Source: Tetradesmus obliquus
Taxonomy: Eukaryota > Chlorophyta > Chlorophyceae > Sphaeropleales > Scenedesmaceae
DNA: 64,000 bases
Direction of reading: 5' to 3'
Assembly: GCA_030272155.1 (NCBI GenBank)
Contig: CP126201.1
Location: forward strand, 2,392,501-2,456,500
In this document: one piece after another, positions 1-12,427 of the stretch
How positions within the stretch are numbered: the first letter of the stretch is position 1
How the letters are laid out: the number at the start of each line of letters is the position of its first letter
Translations under genes and position numbers: made by a program
Notes under the pieces: generated by a model
Databases searched by the model: none
The model's input: the letters and a program-made list of their open reading frames with translations, nothing else
Told to the model about the DNA's origin: nothing

Positions 1-3000
1 ATCTTGAAGTGGCACACCTGCAGCAGCAGCAGCAGCAACGGCAGCAGCAGCAGCAGCAGCAGTGCGACACACCAACAAAGCATATCATCAGCACCTCAGA
101 TTATGTGGAATTTACACTGCGGTCACTGCAATGCTTGTGCTTGTGCGGTCACTGCAACCATCCTCACCTTGAAGCCGCTCCCGTCTGCGCTTTCCACCAT
201 CCTGTGCTGCAGCACCCTGTACAGGCCCTCGTAGCTGTACACTGGAGGGCACCAAAAACATGATAAGGTTACAATAGGCTACGTGCCGCACCAAAACGCT
301 GCTACCCAGGTGTCCATCTACGCTTGGCGCCATCCTGTGCTGCAGCACCCCGTATAGACCCTCAACATATTATATGGATTGCAGAGCTGCCAACCACGCG
401 TACAAGTGAAACTAGGACTGAAACACCCGACTTGAACCCTTCTCACCTTAAAGCCACTCCCGTCTGCGCTTTCCACCATCCTGTGCTGCAGCACCCTGTA
501 CAGCCCCTCGTAGTTGTACCCAGGCGGGCACCACTCGCCCAGCACCTTCTTGACTGCCTTGGACCGGAACACGCGCACGGGGGTGTTGGTGTCGAAGCTG
601 GCCAAGAGCGCTGCGTTGCCGGGGCTGTTGTAGGACTGGTCCTTGACCTAGGCATCAGGTAGAAAAAGACGGCAGGTCATGTGTGTGAAGAGGCCGCTCT
701 TGCAAACCAACGTCCATACTGTGCATAGCCGTTTGTCATCACGGCTGCCGCGGCAGCTGCGGCTGCTGACCAAATATGCATTTTCAACAACAAACATCCC
801 TCTTGGCTGAACCTTGCGCCGTACATGTGCCTCCTGTAACTCAAAGCAACATAGCACACTGGGCATCCCTCTACAACCCTTGCTTACCCTCTGTGGCCTA
901 GTGGTCACCACCCAGATGCCTCTCACCTGCATGCCGGCCTTCTGCCCTCCCTCGCCTGTGTACCAGAACGTTGCGCCACTGTCTGCGTCGTCCTTGTAGC
1001 CGCCAGCCAGGCAGATGGCATACGCCGGCTGCGCCTTGCCATTCGACACGCTGCACGCAATGAAGAGCACACCAAAGTAAAGCATAAGAGAGCGAAGCAA
1101 CAGCAGCATATGTTTGGCGGATGGCGGACGCACACTGTGGCTGGCTGTCGCTGATGCTGCACATGGAGCAGAGCATGGCATAGTGGAACATAACAAAGTG
1201 GGAATGGTAGGTGGTGTGAAGGCGCATCGGGTATCCTCATCGTCCCACACACACCCTCCCTTAACTTACGCGGGTGGCGAGTATCAACACACCACGGGCA
1301 GCTGATTCATTCATTCATTCACAGAGTGGGACAACAGCAGCAGGAGCTGTGACCTCAGCCAGGCGGATGGCGAACACTGGCTGCGGCTGGGCACTGCTGA
1401 TGCGGCACGCAGAGCAGCACTACAGAGTTGAAGAGAAGGCAGCATCAAATGGTATGGCTCGCGCCAAGACGAAGGAATGCGAGTAGGGCAGGGACAATGA
1501 CATGTACAACATTCAGGCATCATCGCGAATCACCATCAACAACCTTGGCCTGCTCACCGAGCCATGATGCCCTTCATCATGTCACAGTGCAGGCCCAGCA
1601 TGGTCAGAAGCACATACACAAACTGATGACAGCATGAACCCCGACCTTCTTGATTTCCACAAACCTAAAACACACCGTACAAACCATAAACCATGCAAGC
1701 TCACCGAGCCATGATGCCCTTCATCATGTCGCAGTGCAGGCCCAGCATGGCCAGCGGCCCCCGGCCCCCAAAGCTGTCCCCAACAGCCACGCCAGGGATG
1801 TGGCCAAACGAAGAGGCCCAGCATGGCCAGCAAGCAGCATGTGACCCAACCGAAGACAGCAACACCGCCATCAATTCATACCAGCTTGCCTCGCCATGAT
1901 GCCCATCATCGTGTCGGCTTCCAGATCATCATCATTAACCAGGCAAATCAAGCAATATTGATAACACATGTGTCCTCACCGAGCCATGATGCCCTTCATC
2001 ATGTCGCAGTGCAGGCCCAGCATAGCGAGCGGCCCCCGGCCCCCAAAGCTGTCCCCGACAGCAACGCCAGGGATGTGGCCGTGCACGTCCACCTGCGGCG
2101 CATGCTGGCCCCGCAGCTCGCTGTGGGCGATCATGTCTGGCTTGCAGCGCTGCAAAAACAGAGGATTGCAGGAAAGCAGGCCGAATGATCAGGCAGTGCA
2201 CGTCCCGCTGCGGCGCATGCTGCCCGCGCAGCTCGCTGTGCGCGATCATGTCAGGCTTGTAGCGCTGCAAAAACAAGGATTGCAGGAACGCAGGCAGATT
2301 GAGCAGGCAGTGCACGCCCTGCTGCGGCGCGTGCTGGCCCCGCAGCTTGCTGTGCGCGATCATGTCAGGCTTGCAGCGCTGCAGGAAACAGGCGGTACAA
2401 ACAAGCATTTGGCGGTGAGGCGATCAGCAGTATACAGCAGTACATAGTGCTGCCGTCGCCGCTTGCTGTGCGCGATGTCTGGCTTGCAGCGCTGCAAAAA
2501 TAGAGAATTGCAGGAAAGCAGGCGGAATGATCAGGCCGTGCACGTCCCGCTGCGGCGCGTGCTGGCCCCGCAGCTCGCTGTGCGCGATCATGTCAGGCTT
2601 GCAGCGCTGCAAAAACAGGGGTTTGCAGGAAAGCAGGCGGTACGATCAGGCTGCATACTATAGCAGTACATGCATGCCGCCCCTGCAGCTCGCTGTGCGC
2701 AATCATGTCTGGCTTGCAGCGCTGCAAAGCAGTTGTAGGAAGGCACAAGGTGCAACAGAGAAGTACGGTCAGCAGCACAATCCAGCAGCGCATGACTGCT
2801 TGCCCCGCAGCTCGCTGTGCGCGATTATGTCAGGCTTGCAGGCGCTGCAGGAAAGGCAAATCAAGTGTCACAGGCGGTATGATCAAGATGGCATCAGCGG
2901 CGTTGCCAGCAGTAGGATGGCATCCTGCAAGTGGTTTCCTGCAAGTGATCTGCTTCTTGTTCTGCTGTTTGCTGTGTGATCGCTCACTTCTGCAAGCTTG

Positions 3001-3060
3001 CAGGAAAGTGACAACCGCAGCTCACAAGGGCCGCCGCTGCTGCTGCTGCTGCCGCAACAC

Positions 3061-3097
<37 letters not shown>

Positions 3098-3388
3098 AAC
3101 ACTTGCTGATGTTCCACGCATGCATCCAACATGCGACCGCGCCTCACCTTAGCCTTATGGTGCTGCATCAGGCGTGTGTTGTACACCTTGAGCACCTTCT
3201 GCACCTTGACAGCAGCAGCCACAAACTCTGATGTGCCCTTCTTGCAGGAAGGATCATCCAGATTGTACTGCAGGCCAGCAGCAGCAGCAGCAGCAGCGGC
3301 TGCGGGTGCGGCGGCGGCTGCGGGTGCGGCAGCTGGAGAGCTGAAGCACGCATCAACAGCAGCAGCAGCAGCTGCACTGCTGACGCCG

Positions 3389-3435
<47 letters not shown>

Positions 3436-3495
3436 TGTGCTGGCAGCAGCAGCGGTGCTAGGGCTGCAAGCAGTACCGCCACCAGCACTGCCGCC

Positions 3496-3530
<35 letters not shown>

Positions 3531-4485
3531 CTTGCTGCTGATGGCTGCGCAACCGCTTGCGCTGCTGCTGTTGCGGCTGCGGCTGCTTTCCCTCTTCATC
3601 AAGCTGCTCTGGCTGCTGCTGCTGCTGCTGTTCTCTATGCTGCTGCTGCTGTTGCTGTGTGTCCAGAGGCACCCCCTGAACAGGCTTCTCTTGGCTCTGC
3701 TGGTGCTGCTCAACTTGGGTTTGCTGCTGCTGCTGCTGCTGCTGATCTGCCTCCATGTCTTGCAGCAGCAGCAGCTGCTGCTGCTCCTGGGCCTGCTCCT
3801 CTGCTTGCTGCAGCAGGCAATGCTCCTCTTGTTGCTGCTGCTCCACCTGCTGACCAGATGTGTCCTCTGCTGCTGCAGCGTCAGTGCTCAGCTGGCGCAT
3901 CCCAGGCATTGAATCTGTGTCACATCCAGTAGGTGCTGCAGATGTTGCTGCTGCTGCTGCATCAGGAGTGCCTGCAGCATCAGTGCTCAGCTGGCAGACC
4001 CCAGGTATTACAACTGTGTCACAGCCAGTAGGTGCTGCAGATGTTGCTGCCGCTGCTGGTGCAGCATCAGGAGTGCCTGCAGCATCCTCTGCAGGGCTGC
4101 CAGTAGGTTCTGTCACTGCTGCTGCTGCTTGGTCTCCAACTGATGCTGTGTCTGGCACAGCAATCTGCTGTGATGCTGCGTCCTCTTTTGGCGACGCTGC
4201 TACAGCTGCTGATGTATCTGCAGCTGCACTTGCATGCGCAAGGCAACTGCCAGTATCAACCGCTGCATCATGCTGCGTTTTCAGCAGCTGCTCTGTAGGG
4301 CTTGCTGCAGCTGCAGCAAGGCTCTTGAAAGTCCCTGATTGTCCATCATCCAATGTACCTGCTGCTGCTGGTGGTGCTGGCAGTGCAATCAGAACCTCTG
4401 CATCAGCAGGCGCTGACGCAGCCTTGCAAGCTGCTTTTGCAGGATCATTCTGCGTTGGCGATGCGTGGACGCATGCGCTGTCCAT
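1..4485 (-). CDS. SRA/YDG-domain (SUVH-like) protein, 3' end outside the window
   Basis: Exons read on the minus strand: 4485-3148, 2149-1980, 1050-927, 647-447 and 17-<1; all phases agree. Exon 1 encodes 446 residues: an Ala/Gln/Ser-rich, disordered N-terminus with long polyQ and polyA tracts, ending in a conserved segment (VQKVLKVYNTRLMQHHKAK) that resembles the pre-SRA region of plant SUVH proteins. Exons 2-4 form the SRA fold: HIPGVAVGDSFGGRGPLAML, then YAICLAGGYKDDADSG and WYTGEGGQ, then NTPVRVFRSK and PGYNYEGLYRV. SRA domains of this family bind methylated or hemimethylated DNA, so a nuclear role in DNA-methylation-guided chromatin silencing is expected. Any SET, pre-SET or RING domain would lie beyond base 1, so SUVH versus UHRF identity is open; the pre-SRA segment favours SUVH. 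The ATG at 4485 gives the longest conserved N-terminus. Exons 2, 3 and 4 all carry partial copies of themselves. Confidence 0.85.
160..360 (-). repeat. 3'-partial copies of SRA exon 4
   Basis: Bases 165-240 repeat the end of exon 4 (YEGLYRVLQHRMVESADGSG plus a GTGAGG donor) almost exactly. A shorter, more diverged copy lies at 318-356. Both sit in the intron between exon 4 and exon 5 (acceptor at 18-19). Confidence 0.75.
1553..1980 (-). repeat. 3'-partial copies of SRA exon 2
   Basis: Downstream of exon 2 (lower coordinates) are three truncated copies of its 3' part. The best, at about 1703-1803, repeats the GHIPGVAVGD...GIMAR segment and a GTGAGC donor; shorter ones lie near 1553-1600 and 1885-1910. 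None has an acceptor or the exon's 5' half, so they should be removed as intron. Confidence 0.75.
2190..2860 (-). repeat. 5'-partial copies of SRA exon 2, six in tandem
   Basis: Upstream of exon 2 in the sense direction are six degenerate copies of its first 60 or so bases, spaced about 115 bp apart, with exon-start positions near 2270, 2385, 2498, 2612, 2727 and 2848. Most repeat the acceptor (TTTGCAG), then RCKPDMIAHSELRGQHAPQ, and run into intron sequence before any donor. Only the seventh unit (2149-1980) continues into the SRA domain. Confidence 0.8.
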
Positions 4486-5973
4486 CACGGCAGTGCTGGT
4501 GCACGTTGCACCTTCTGCAACAGTAGCTCTTGCTCAGACACTGTCTTACTGGTTACTGTGTGCCGTGGCTCAACTTCCGTGCTTATTACTTTCCTAAAAG
4601 ATAATAGCTATAGTTTCTTCCTGCCGCATGCGCCTGGAGGAGGGAACAACGAGCCCGCTGCATTCGCTTTCATGTGGTGTAATCTATGCACCAGCACGCA
4701 ATCATTACACAATACGTTTCACTGTGTCAGATCGAAGCGTGGTGCGCTATGAGGAATTCAGGGCTCGGCAGGGTAGGTGAATGTCACCTGCAGCATTTGA
4801 ATTCCAATTTGCGCCAACACTGCACGGTGCCTGCAACGGAGGCGTAGGCTGGTTGCAAGCTTACACCGCTTGCGGAAGAACTGCTTAGGTCAAAGGATTT
4901 GGTGCATCGCGGTGCGAGCTGCTCGGTAGATGTGCTGCATCAACCTTGGTAAAACAGCAAGCAGGCTGACTGTGCTGAGTGAAGGGCACATCACTCAGCA
5001 CAGTGGCACTGACTGCAAGCATGCAGACAAGGTGGAGCACGACCCCTGCAGTGTTTGACCCCGCAGCATGAGGTAGGGCTGCTACTTAGAATTCACACAC
5101 CATGATGCAATGCTGCGCCACCTTAAATGTTGTCATGCCAGCTTCACAAATGACGTCAGGCATGGCAGCGCCAGGCTGGCACTAGGCCGACTTGAAGCCT
5201 GCATGCTCAACGCTTGCAGTTGAAGCTAGTTGAAGTGGTTGAAGCATGCAGGCACAGTATTGTGCTTCGTGTTGGGACATAAGCCAGCAGCTGCATGGCC
5301 GCCATGGCGGGCCGCCATGCTTGAAGGGCAGTACATGTGTCTGCGCAGACATGCATGCATGCATGCAACAGCCGCTGAAAGATCACCTCTCACAGCCGGG
5401 ACCTCTTCTGCATGCTTGACAACTGTGCGATGTCACAAAGCATTGCTGCACATGCTCTAACAAAGCCTGCCACGCCTGCAAAGTGCTGTTGCAGTTGCAC
5501 TGCTGCGAACAGTACGGTACCGTTCGCAGCAGCCTGCATGCCTGCTTGCCATGCGCATCCACGCACATAGACGTTGCGCCAGCAACATGCACCTCGTCAT
5601 TATCAGCTTTTTTTGATTAGTGAGGACAGCTGGGATGGGCGTTTGGCTTCAACATCGAACCACATCAGTCTGGTGACCAGGGGGTACCCCGCGGTGCAGG
5701 CACCAGCTGGTGGTGCCTGCAGGCACCTAGGTGACAGACATTGCCCCATCATCATGTTGGGGTTCTGTTGCGTCTGCATCATGCCTCGGCTAACGGACAA
5801 TGCATTAGTGCCTATTTTCACCATTGTAAGTCAAGCTACGCCCGAAGCATGACGTGCTTTTTGCTTCCGGAGTCGTAATTAACCGTATCGTGTTGATCGG
5901 TTGCCGCGTCGCACAAGCCCCCTATGTACGTCATCATGATGAAAGACAAGAGTTTGAGGTTAACACGGAGCAA
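4486..5973. promoter_or_regulatory. divergent intergenic region with palindromes
   Basis: This 1.5-kb stretch separates the start codons of two divergently transcribed genes and should hold both promoters. I see no coding exon. It contains a CATG microsatellite (about 5350-5366), a perfect 12-bp palindrome CCGCCATGGCGG (about 5297-5308), an 11-bp-arm inverted repeat (5500-5510 with 5522-5532) and another around a short centre at about 5694-5727. No TATA box stands out. Confidence 0.4.
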
Positions 5974-6509
5974 AATGTCGTTCAAGGCAAAGAAGAAGTT
6001 GAGGAAGGGAAATTCTTACAGCCTGTCTCGGGTTAAGCTAGAGGAGGTCGTGAACGTGCTTACAGCCTGCTGTGAGTCTGAAAGCAGAAACTTGAAGACT
6101 CGAAAGCGCAGGAGTTGGTGAGTCGAGTGTCTCGGCTGTTTGAGCCATGTACTGCAGCTGCTTGGACCGGTGCGGGTGTCGTCTGGTTGGCAGCTAGCTC
6201 GCTCTTTCCCCATGACATTAATGTTTACTTCGCTTTGAAACTGCTTTTTCTGTGTCTTTCAGGGGCTTCTGGACTTTGTAGGCAGCCAGGAGCTGCTGCT
6301 GCTTCACCTGTCAGGGCTAGCAGGAGTGCCTGCCGCTGCTGCAGCGCTGCCGTTCCTCTCAGACACAGATGCACCTGCACACCAAAACGGCTGCAGCCAG
6401 TGCTGTCACGCCAGCAGCATGTGCAAAAACAACAGGTCAGCAAGCTGCGACAACATCCAGGGCTCAAGCATCACAACACCAGGTGCTCCTGCTCCTGTAG
6501 ACCAACAGA

Positions 6510-6541
<32 letters not shown>

Positions 6542-8408
6542 GGAGACATAAACATGCAGATCAACAGCAGCAGCATGGTCTCCACATCATATGTGGCGCA
6601 GGTGCTGCATGATGTTTCCCCACCAGACCTAGTGCGCGCTCAGCATGACAGCAGACAACTGGGTCAAGGATTTTCGGCATGACTACGACATTCTGAGAGG
6701 ACTGCTGGAGCTAGCCTTTGATGAGTGCCCTGCATGCGGTCAGCAGCAGCTGCTGCAGCAGCCAGGGGGCCCGGCAGCAGCAGCAGCAGCAGCAGCAGCT
6801 CAGCCAGTTTTGCTGCAGCCCGTACCCGCCACACAGGAGCCAGCTGACACGCTGCAGCCCGCCAGCATGCTGGCAAGCTCTGCCGCAAGCGACAGCAGCA
6901 CAGCTGCAGCTTGGCAGCAGCAGCAGCAGCAGGAACAGGACGACAGTGCTGTCGCCGCAGGTTTCTTACAGCAGCTGGAAGAGTTCAGCGACAGGTGGGC
7001 ATCTGGCAGCCACGGCGTGGCAAACACACTTACAGTCAGCGAGTTTGATGTGAACTCCGGCTACATGCCATCAATTTTTTCTTCATTTCATGCAGAGCAA
7101 GCTGACATCTTTAATTGGTGCATTGCTGTGAATGTGCAGCTTGCATGGTGCCGACATGCAGCTTGGCTGACGCTGCTGCACATACAACGCTTGTCGAGCA
7201 CACCACCTGCTGTGCTTGCAACCTCCGCCTGCAACACACGGCAGTGTCATGCTGTAGAAACGACACCCCTGCGCCTCACCTCTGCTGCTGTGGCTGTGCT
7301 GCAGGCGTGCTGCTTCAACAGTACTGGCACTTCTCTTCAACTACTACCCCCTCTCACTAGCAAGTTGTGTATTGACACCCTTGTGCATCTGGCCTCTGCT
7401 GCCGCTGCAGGCATGCAGGCCTGACCATACTGGCGCTGCTCTTTAACTACTACCCTCTCTCTGTGGCAGCGTCCCGCAACGCGCTCACGCAGCAATCGGG
7501 CTCACAAGGCAGCAGGCGCAGCGCATGAGTATGTGTGCAAAGCTGCTGGAGCGTGTATGCGGGCAGCTGGGCTCACGGATCTCTCAGCTCAGCTGCGCAG
7601 CGGAACCAAGCGCGCAGGCGCTGACGGCGCAGATGCAGCAGCTGGATGTGAACAGCAGCGGCAGCGGCAGCAGCGGCGGCAACAGCAGCAGCGGAGGCAG
7701 CAGCAGCAGCGGAGGCAGCAGCAGCAGCGGTGGCAGCAGCGGTGGCAGCAGCAGAAGAGCTGGTGAACAGTCCTACCAGCAGGATCACCAGCAGCAGCAG
7801 CAGCAGCAGCAGCAGGACGATCTAGCGGTTGTTGAGCCTTCAGCAGAGCTGATTGAGGATCAGCTGAAGCACTCGCAGCTGAAGTATGCTCAGTATATTC
7901 TGCTGGCACAAATCGTCACTTTAAACACACTCACGCAACTGCAGCGTGCATTGCTGTACGTGCAGTGCTTCCCCTGCACACACACACACACCTCTCTCTG
8001 CTCAACGCTGCTGCTTGGCTGTACAAGCAGCGGGAGCAGTTGGGTTATGCTGCCTAGGAGCTGGGGCCCCAGAATAAGAGGTTTTGGCCACTGTTGGCGC
8101 TACAGCGGTGGCAGCAGCAGCAGCACGTGTTGCCTTGTCAGCCACACCAGCACGAGCTGCAGCAGCAGCTAAGCCAGCAGCAGCAGGATAAGCTTCGGCG
8201 ACAACAGCAGCGGCAGGAGCAGCTAGGCCAGCAGCAACAGGATGAGCTGCAGCAGCAGCCACAGCAGCAGCAGCAGCAGCAGCTGTTGCTGAGTCAGCAG
8301 GAGCTGTGTCAGCAGCAGCAGGGGCAGCTGCTGCAGCAGCAGTCAGGGCTGGGTGAGGAGCAAGATGCGATTGATTGGCTTTGGTCAGATGAAGATCTGT
8401 GCAGTTAG
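5974..8408 (+). CDS. unknown Gln/Ser-rich protein
   Basis: I do not recognise the family. Well-supported exons with closing phases are 6263-6435, 6644-6994, 7470-about 7959 and 8058-8408 (stop TAG). An upstream start at 5974 (MSFKAKKKLRKG) and a short exon ending at 6117 are probable, but their junctions are uncertain. Non-repetitive segments that look like folded or helical protein are GLLDFVGSQELLLLHLSGLA, NWVKDFRHDYDILRGLLELA, then FLQQLEEFSDSVPQRAHAAI leading into a helix around MCAKLLERVCGQLGSRISQL, and AELIEDQLKHSQLK. They are separated by polyQ, polyA and a Ser/Gly run, and the C-terminus is mostly Gln ending DAIDWLWSDEDLCS. The spacing suggests a coiled-coil subunit of a complex, but this is a guess. 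Confidence 0.55.
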
Positions 8409-9381
8409 ATCTGATGTAGCAAAGCCATACCCATGGCAGTCAGTCAGCCCCGGTTGTACTACTGTTAACAGTATAATAACGTTATTCCAACCTTCCTAGT
8501 CAGATCTGTCTAACTGTTTATCCTGGTCGTTATGTCTTGGTCTGCTTGCATGCTCCAAAACACAGCAGGCCTAGGTTCACAGCCCCTCTGCTATCATCTT
8601 TCAGTCTGAGTGCCTTAGAAGCTGCTGCCCGACCCTTCTGGCTACTGGTTTGCGACAACATGCTATTTGTTGGTGTGGTTTGCACTTAGAGCAAGCTGTA
8701 CATGTCGGTAAGGTGGGGTGCCGTTGCGCACCGCAGTAAGACGTCTCTGGATATAACATGAGAGATTTGGTGCTCAAGGCTCTCAGAGAAGTTAGAAGTT
8801 CTAATTTCGATTACTTGACGACCTGCAGCAGTTGCTGTGCCGTGATGTAGGCGCACACGCGCGGAGGCTCAGCCTACAGTGTAGAAGTTCCGCTGTATCA
8901 TCGTGGTGACCGCACTCTGTGGCCGCTTAGCTAGCCATGGGGTAGCACCTGTTGCGCATGATCATACCATGTCATATCACCGGACCTGTAGTACACGTAA
9001 TCAGTCACTGCAGGTCCCGCTGATGCGTCAGGCTGAGGACCGCGGTCCGTCGGCCGACGACTGTTCAACAGCAGCAGCAGTGCTGCGAGTGTTCGCAAGC
9101 AACACGGTGTGGCCACAGCGACAAGTAGATGCTTGTCACTTCTATACAATAATTGAAGAAGTAACAACGGTGATACCAGCAAGGGACTCAGACAACACCA
9201 GTGTAGCTTGCATGTCAAACAACCCAAACAGATGAGCTCAGCAGCCCAAGAGAAGTTCAAACCTGTTACACAGCCTGCGCCCTGCGGCTGCTGCTGCTGC
9301 TGCTGCTGTGGTGGCCCATCGCTGCAGCAGCTGCTGCACTTCATGGTTTTGCAGCAGCGCCAAGGCCCTTCAGAATCTCAC
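8409..9381. other. intergenic, no supported gene
   Basis: I see no exon with convincing splice sites here. A CTG run on the plus strand at about 9290-9308 and Leu-rich minus-strand reading at 9240-9360 may belong to the doubtful exon that ends at 9382. Confidence 0.35.
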
Positions 9382-9577
9382 CAGCTGCACCAGGCTGCTG
9401 CTGCTGAAGCCCTGCTGGCAGCCACATTCGTGAAAGCAGCGGCAACACATAGCACAGTCACGTGCCAGTGCAGCGCGGAGCAACATGCCCAACATGCCAA
9501 ACTGTTCAGGCTGAAGAGGTGCATATGTGCTGTACAGCAAGGCAGGTATGGTGCTCATGAGCTTCAAGCTGAGCATG
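9382..9577 (-). CDS. possible isolated exon, Leu/Cys-rich
   Basis: On the minus strand an acceptor (CCATCCCCAG, ending at 9578) is followed by 196 nt open in one frame, with segments such as YAPLQPEQFGMLGMLLRAAL and CAMCCRCFHECGCQQG, and a GTGAGA donor at 9381. The next in-frame stretch (LALLQNHEVQQLLQRWATT) also looks like coding sequence. I cannot find a start or a partner gene; it could be an untranslated or alternative 3' part of the small gene just upstream, or chance. Confidence 0.25.
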
Positions 9578-9614
9578 CTGGGGATGGTACAGGTACGGTG
9601 GCATGCATGATGCC

Positions 9615-9655
<41 letters not shown>

Positions 9656-9827
9656 TGCAGCAACAGCAGCACTTTGTGGTGCTTGTTGTTGTGCCAAGAA
9701 TCCACACGAACAAGCATAGCCGGCACGCTGCAATCACTGCATGTTGCTCAAGTTGAGCGAAGCGCATTCATCAGCGCATATGTACTGCTGCGGCTCAGGA
9801 ACTTGTCCTAATCACCCTGTGTGCGCC

Positions 9828-10012
9828 CTAGTCGTGCGCACGGCATGCCATCTCAGGCACACCTGCAGTTGGCTGTGCGCTGCCGCCCAAGGTGTCAGGC
9901 TGTGCATGTTCAGTTGCCAAGTCCGCATTCTTGCCCGTGGCGGTGGCAGCGCAAAAGGCAGGGTCTCCATCTGAACGGCGATGGTGTGCTTCAGTGCCTG
10001 CAGCCGGTGTAC

Positions 10013-10057
<45 letters not shown>

Positions 10058-10345
10058 GAAGTTGCAAGTTTCTACTCTCTCTTTGCAGTGAGCAGATTTT
10101 AGGGCAGGGCATAGGGCAGGGAAGTAACACCATGTAACAGTGTGACGGGACTCCCGTCCTTCCCTACGACAACCAGCAGCATTACAAGCAGCAGCAGTGA
10201 AGTTGTCAACTAGCGCGTGCATATGGCAGCTACAGGAACTGGAGGGATTGGAGGTATCTGACCCAGTTATTGTTCCACAAAGGTTCAACGTACCTGGAAT
10301 GTGCGACTTCACGAGCTCTTTCAGGGCGTGGCGTTCGTCAGCCAT
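9828..10345 (-). CDS. small hydrophilic IPGT-family protein A
   Basis: Two exons: 10345-10294 (52 nt, ATG) and 9997-9828 (170 nt, stop TAG), phase 1, 73 residues. Exon 1 encodes MADERHALKELVKSHIPG; the intron falls inside the Gly codon and exon 2 continues TEAHHRRSDGDPAF. Start, intron position and the IPGT...GDPA block match the genes at 12136-12546 and 22447-24167, which fixes this start over longer upstream reading. The protein is hydrophilic, without a membrane segment or signal peptide. I know no assigned function; composition resembles LEA-like or hydrophilin stress proteins, which is inference. The intron carries a CTG run (sense) before the acceptor. Upstream at 10501-10513 lies a CACGTCACGTGAG element. 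Confidence 0.65.
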
Positions 10346-12135
10346 TGCTGTCGGTTTGATTTCAGTAGTAGCGAAGAGCTGGAGTTTCCACAACAGTTTA
10401 GAGCAGTCAAGTGATGATTGCATGTCAATGTCGCAACTTTTGGCCTGCTTTTGACAACAACGGGCCGCTGCGCGATGATCGGTCCGTGTCAGCCCATGTG
10501 CACGTCACGTGAGTCAGGCTGATGTCAGGACAACCATGCTGCTTGTACGGTGCCACCTGGTAAACGAAATATACCGTATGTTTTATTAGCAATAATCCTG
10601 AATGGTCGTGTTTTCAAATCGGCAGCGTACATTGCAAGCCAGGGATGTGGACGTGGTGCAGAATGAAAGCCCTAGTTCAACTGCCATATGGCATGCATGT
10701 CACCTCAGCGACACCTTGCTCTGCATCTAATGCAAAGGCAACGGATGTCAACCGCTCCCAAACACAAGTAGACAAGGGTAATTAGACGTAATATTCTCAG
10801 AATCTCGCAGCCGCAATGCAACTTCTGGGCGTGGTTTGGGGCCGCAGGACCTCTAGCAGCCCTTTTTTCGTTGGCTGGTGCCAGTCGAATAGCCAACAAG
10901 GGGATGCTGCCATCACCAACATATGTGTCGAGCCAATATGTCTTTTCAAAACAAGAATTTGAGCCATGATGCATGCAAAGAAGCATAATACAGAGAACAC
11001 AATGCACAGGAAAGCACAAACTAAAGTAATGCAGCAGCACATTGCACAAGAAAGCACAAAGCAAATGATGCATGCAGACCAGCACAACACAGAAAGCTCA
11101 TTGCACAGGAAGCACAACGCAAAATAATGCAGCAAAATAATGTTGGACCTGCTTATGCGACACAGCACAACGAACTGCATTATGTACCCCTCACAATGGC
11201 AGAAAGCCGCAGGTACAGACTCAGCAGCTTGCCAGGATTCTGATGCAACAATCAACCTCTATACCCCATGCTGTGACAACAGGGCAATACACCAAGGGAT
11301 CCTGCCCCACCATGCTATCAAAAACAACCGAGTTGGTTTCAAGTCGAAGGTTGCGTTCAGCACTGCAAAACTGGCAGTTCACTTCCAAGGTTTGTAGGTG
11401 GCACAACACCTGCTGTAATAATACTAGCCATCCCCGCAGCACTCAACCCGCACACTCAACTGGCGCACTTTCACAATCGTACAAAGAAGCCACCGCTGCT
11501 GCTGCCGCCGCCGCCGCTGCCGCCGCCGCCGCTGCTGTTGCTATTGCTCCAGCAGGGCCCTGCATCAGCCCAACAGCACACGCCCTGGCCAGCTGCTTTG
11601 AAGCTCGCACTACTACTCAAAAGCTGGCTTCTCCGCTGCCCTGCTCATGCCGCTGCTGGGCTGCCCGCCAGCTGCAGCTGCTGGCTGGTCTTTGTGGCTG
11701 TGCAGGCCTGCATATGGCAGCAGCAAGAAATGTAGATGTTGCAGGGCACAATGCAAGGCAGACGCTACTGCTGAACTACTGCTGTGCAGGCCTGCGCATG
11801 GCAGCAGCAAGCACCCCCTTCGGTGAAAAAGTAATGGGACTGTGCAAGGCAGACACCATGGCTGGGATTGCTGCTTGGTGAAGTGCAGCATGTAGCTGTT
11901 GAGCTGCAGTCTGCAGGAGAGACATAAACGAGACTAGAACGTTCGGTGTTTCAGGTTGCCGGCTGGCACTGCTGTCAGTTGTGCATTGTAGCAAGCCCGA
12001 CAATTGCTGCGCACGCATTCGTGAGGGGGCGCTGCTTGCAGTTGCGACTGTCCAACTGCATTCTCACTAGCACTGACAACGCAAGGACCCTTCGGCCACC
12101 TCCTGCAAGCGATCCAATGTTACAGGTTTAATATT
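10346..12135. other. intergenic with diverged short repeats
   Basis: No supported gene. Bases about 10960-11150 hold diverged repeats of a GCACAGGAAAGCACAA-like unit. Bases about 11690-11860 hold two copies of a block around GTGCAGGCCTGC..TGGCAGCAGCAAG. A run of GCCGCC triplets lies at about 11500-11535. The right edge is the 3' flank of the gene ending at 12136. Confidence 0.35.
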
Positions 12136-12387
12136 TTATTTATTATCCAGTGCTGGCCTCCACACTAGCTCACCATGTGCATGCTCTGATACCTTGCCCT
12201 TGGTGGAGGCCTTGGCTTGCTTCACCTTGTTGACTTTGGGCTGCATCTTGCCTGTCAAGCCATAGCCGGTGTGCACGTGGTGGTGGTTGCTGCCCACGTT
12301 GCCAAGGTGGTATGCTGGGTCGCCGGTTGCACGAGCCTTGTGCTCTGATGTGCCTGCAAGTAACAATGCAGCAGAAATAGCCGCAGT

Positions 12388-12427
<40 letters not shown>

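Noticed and set aside
3022..4597. Long plus-strand open frames rich in Leu or Ala opposite SRA exon 1
   Set aside because: They are the antisense of CAG repeats, which leave several frames without stops; the minus-strand frame carries the conserved SUVH-like segment and correct splice sites.
9564..9767. Cys-rich small proteins
   Set aside because: The Cys runs come from TGC reading of CAG/CTG repeats and have no conserved spacing or signal peptide.
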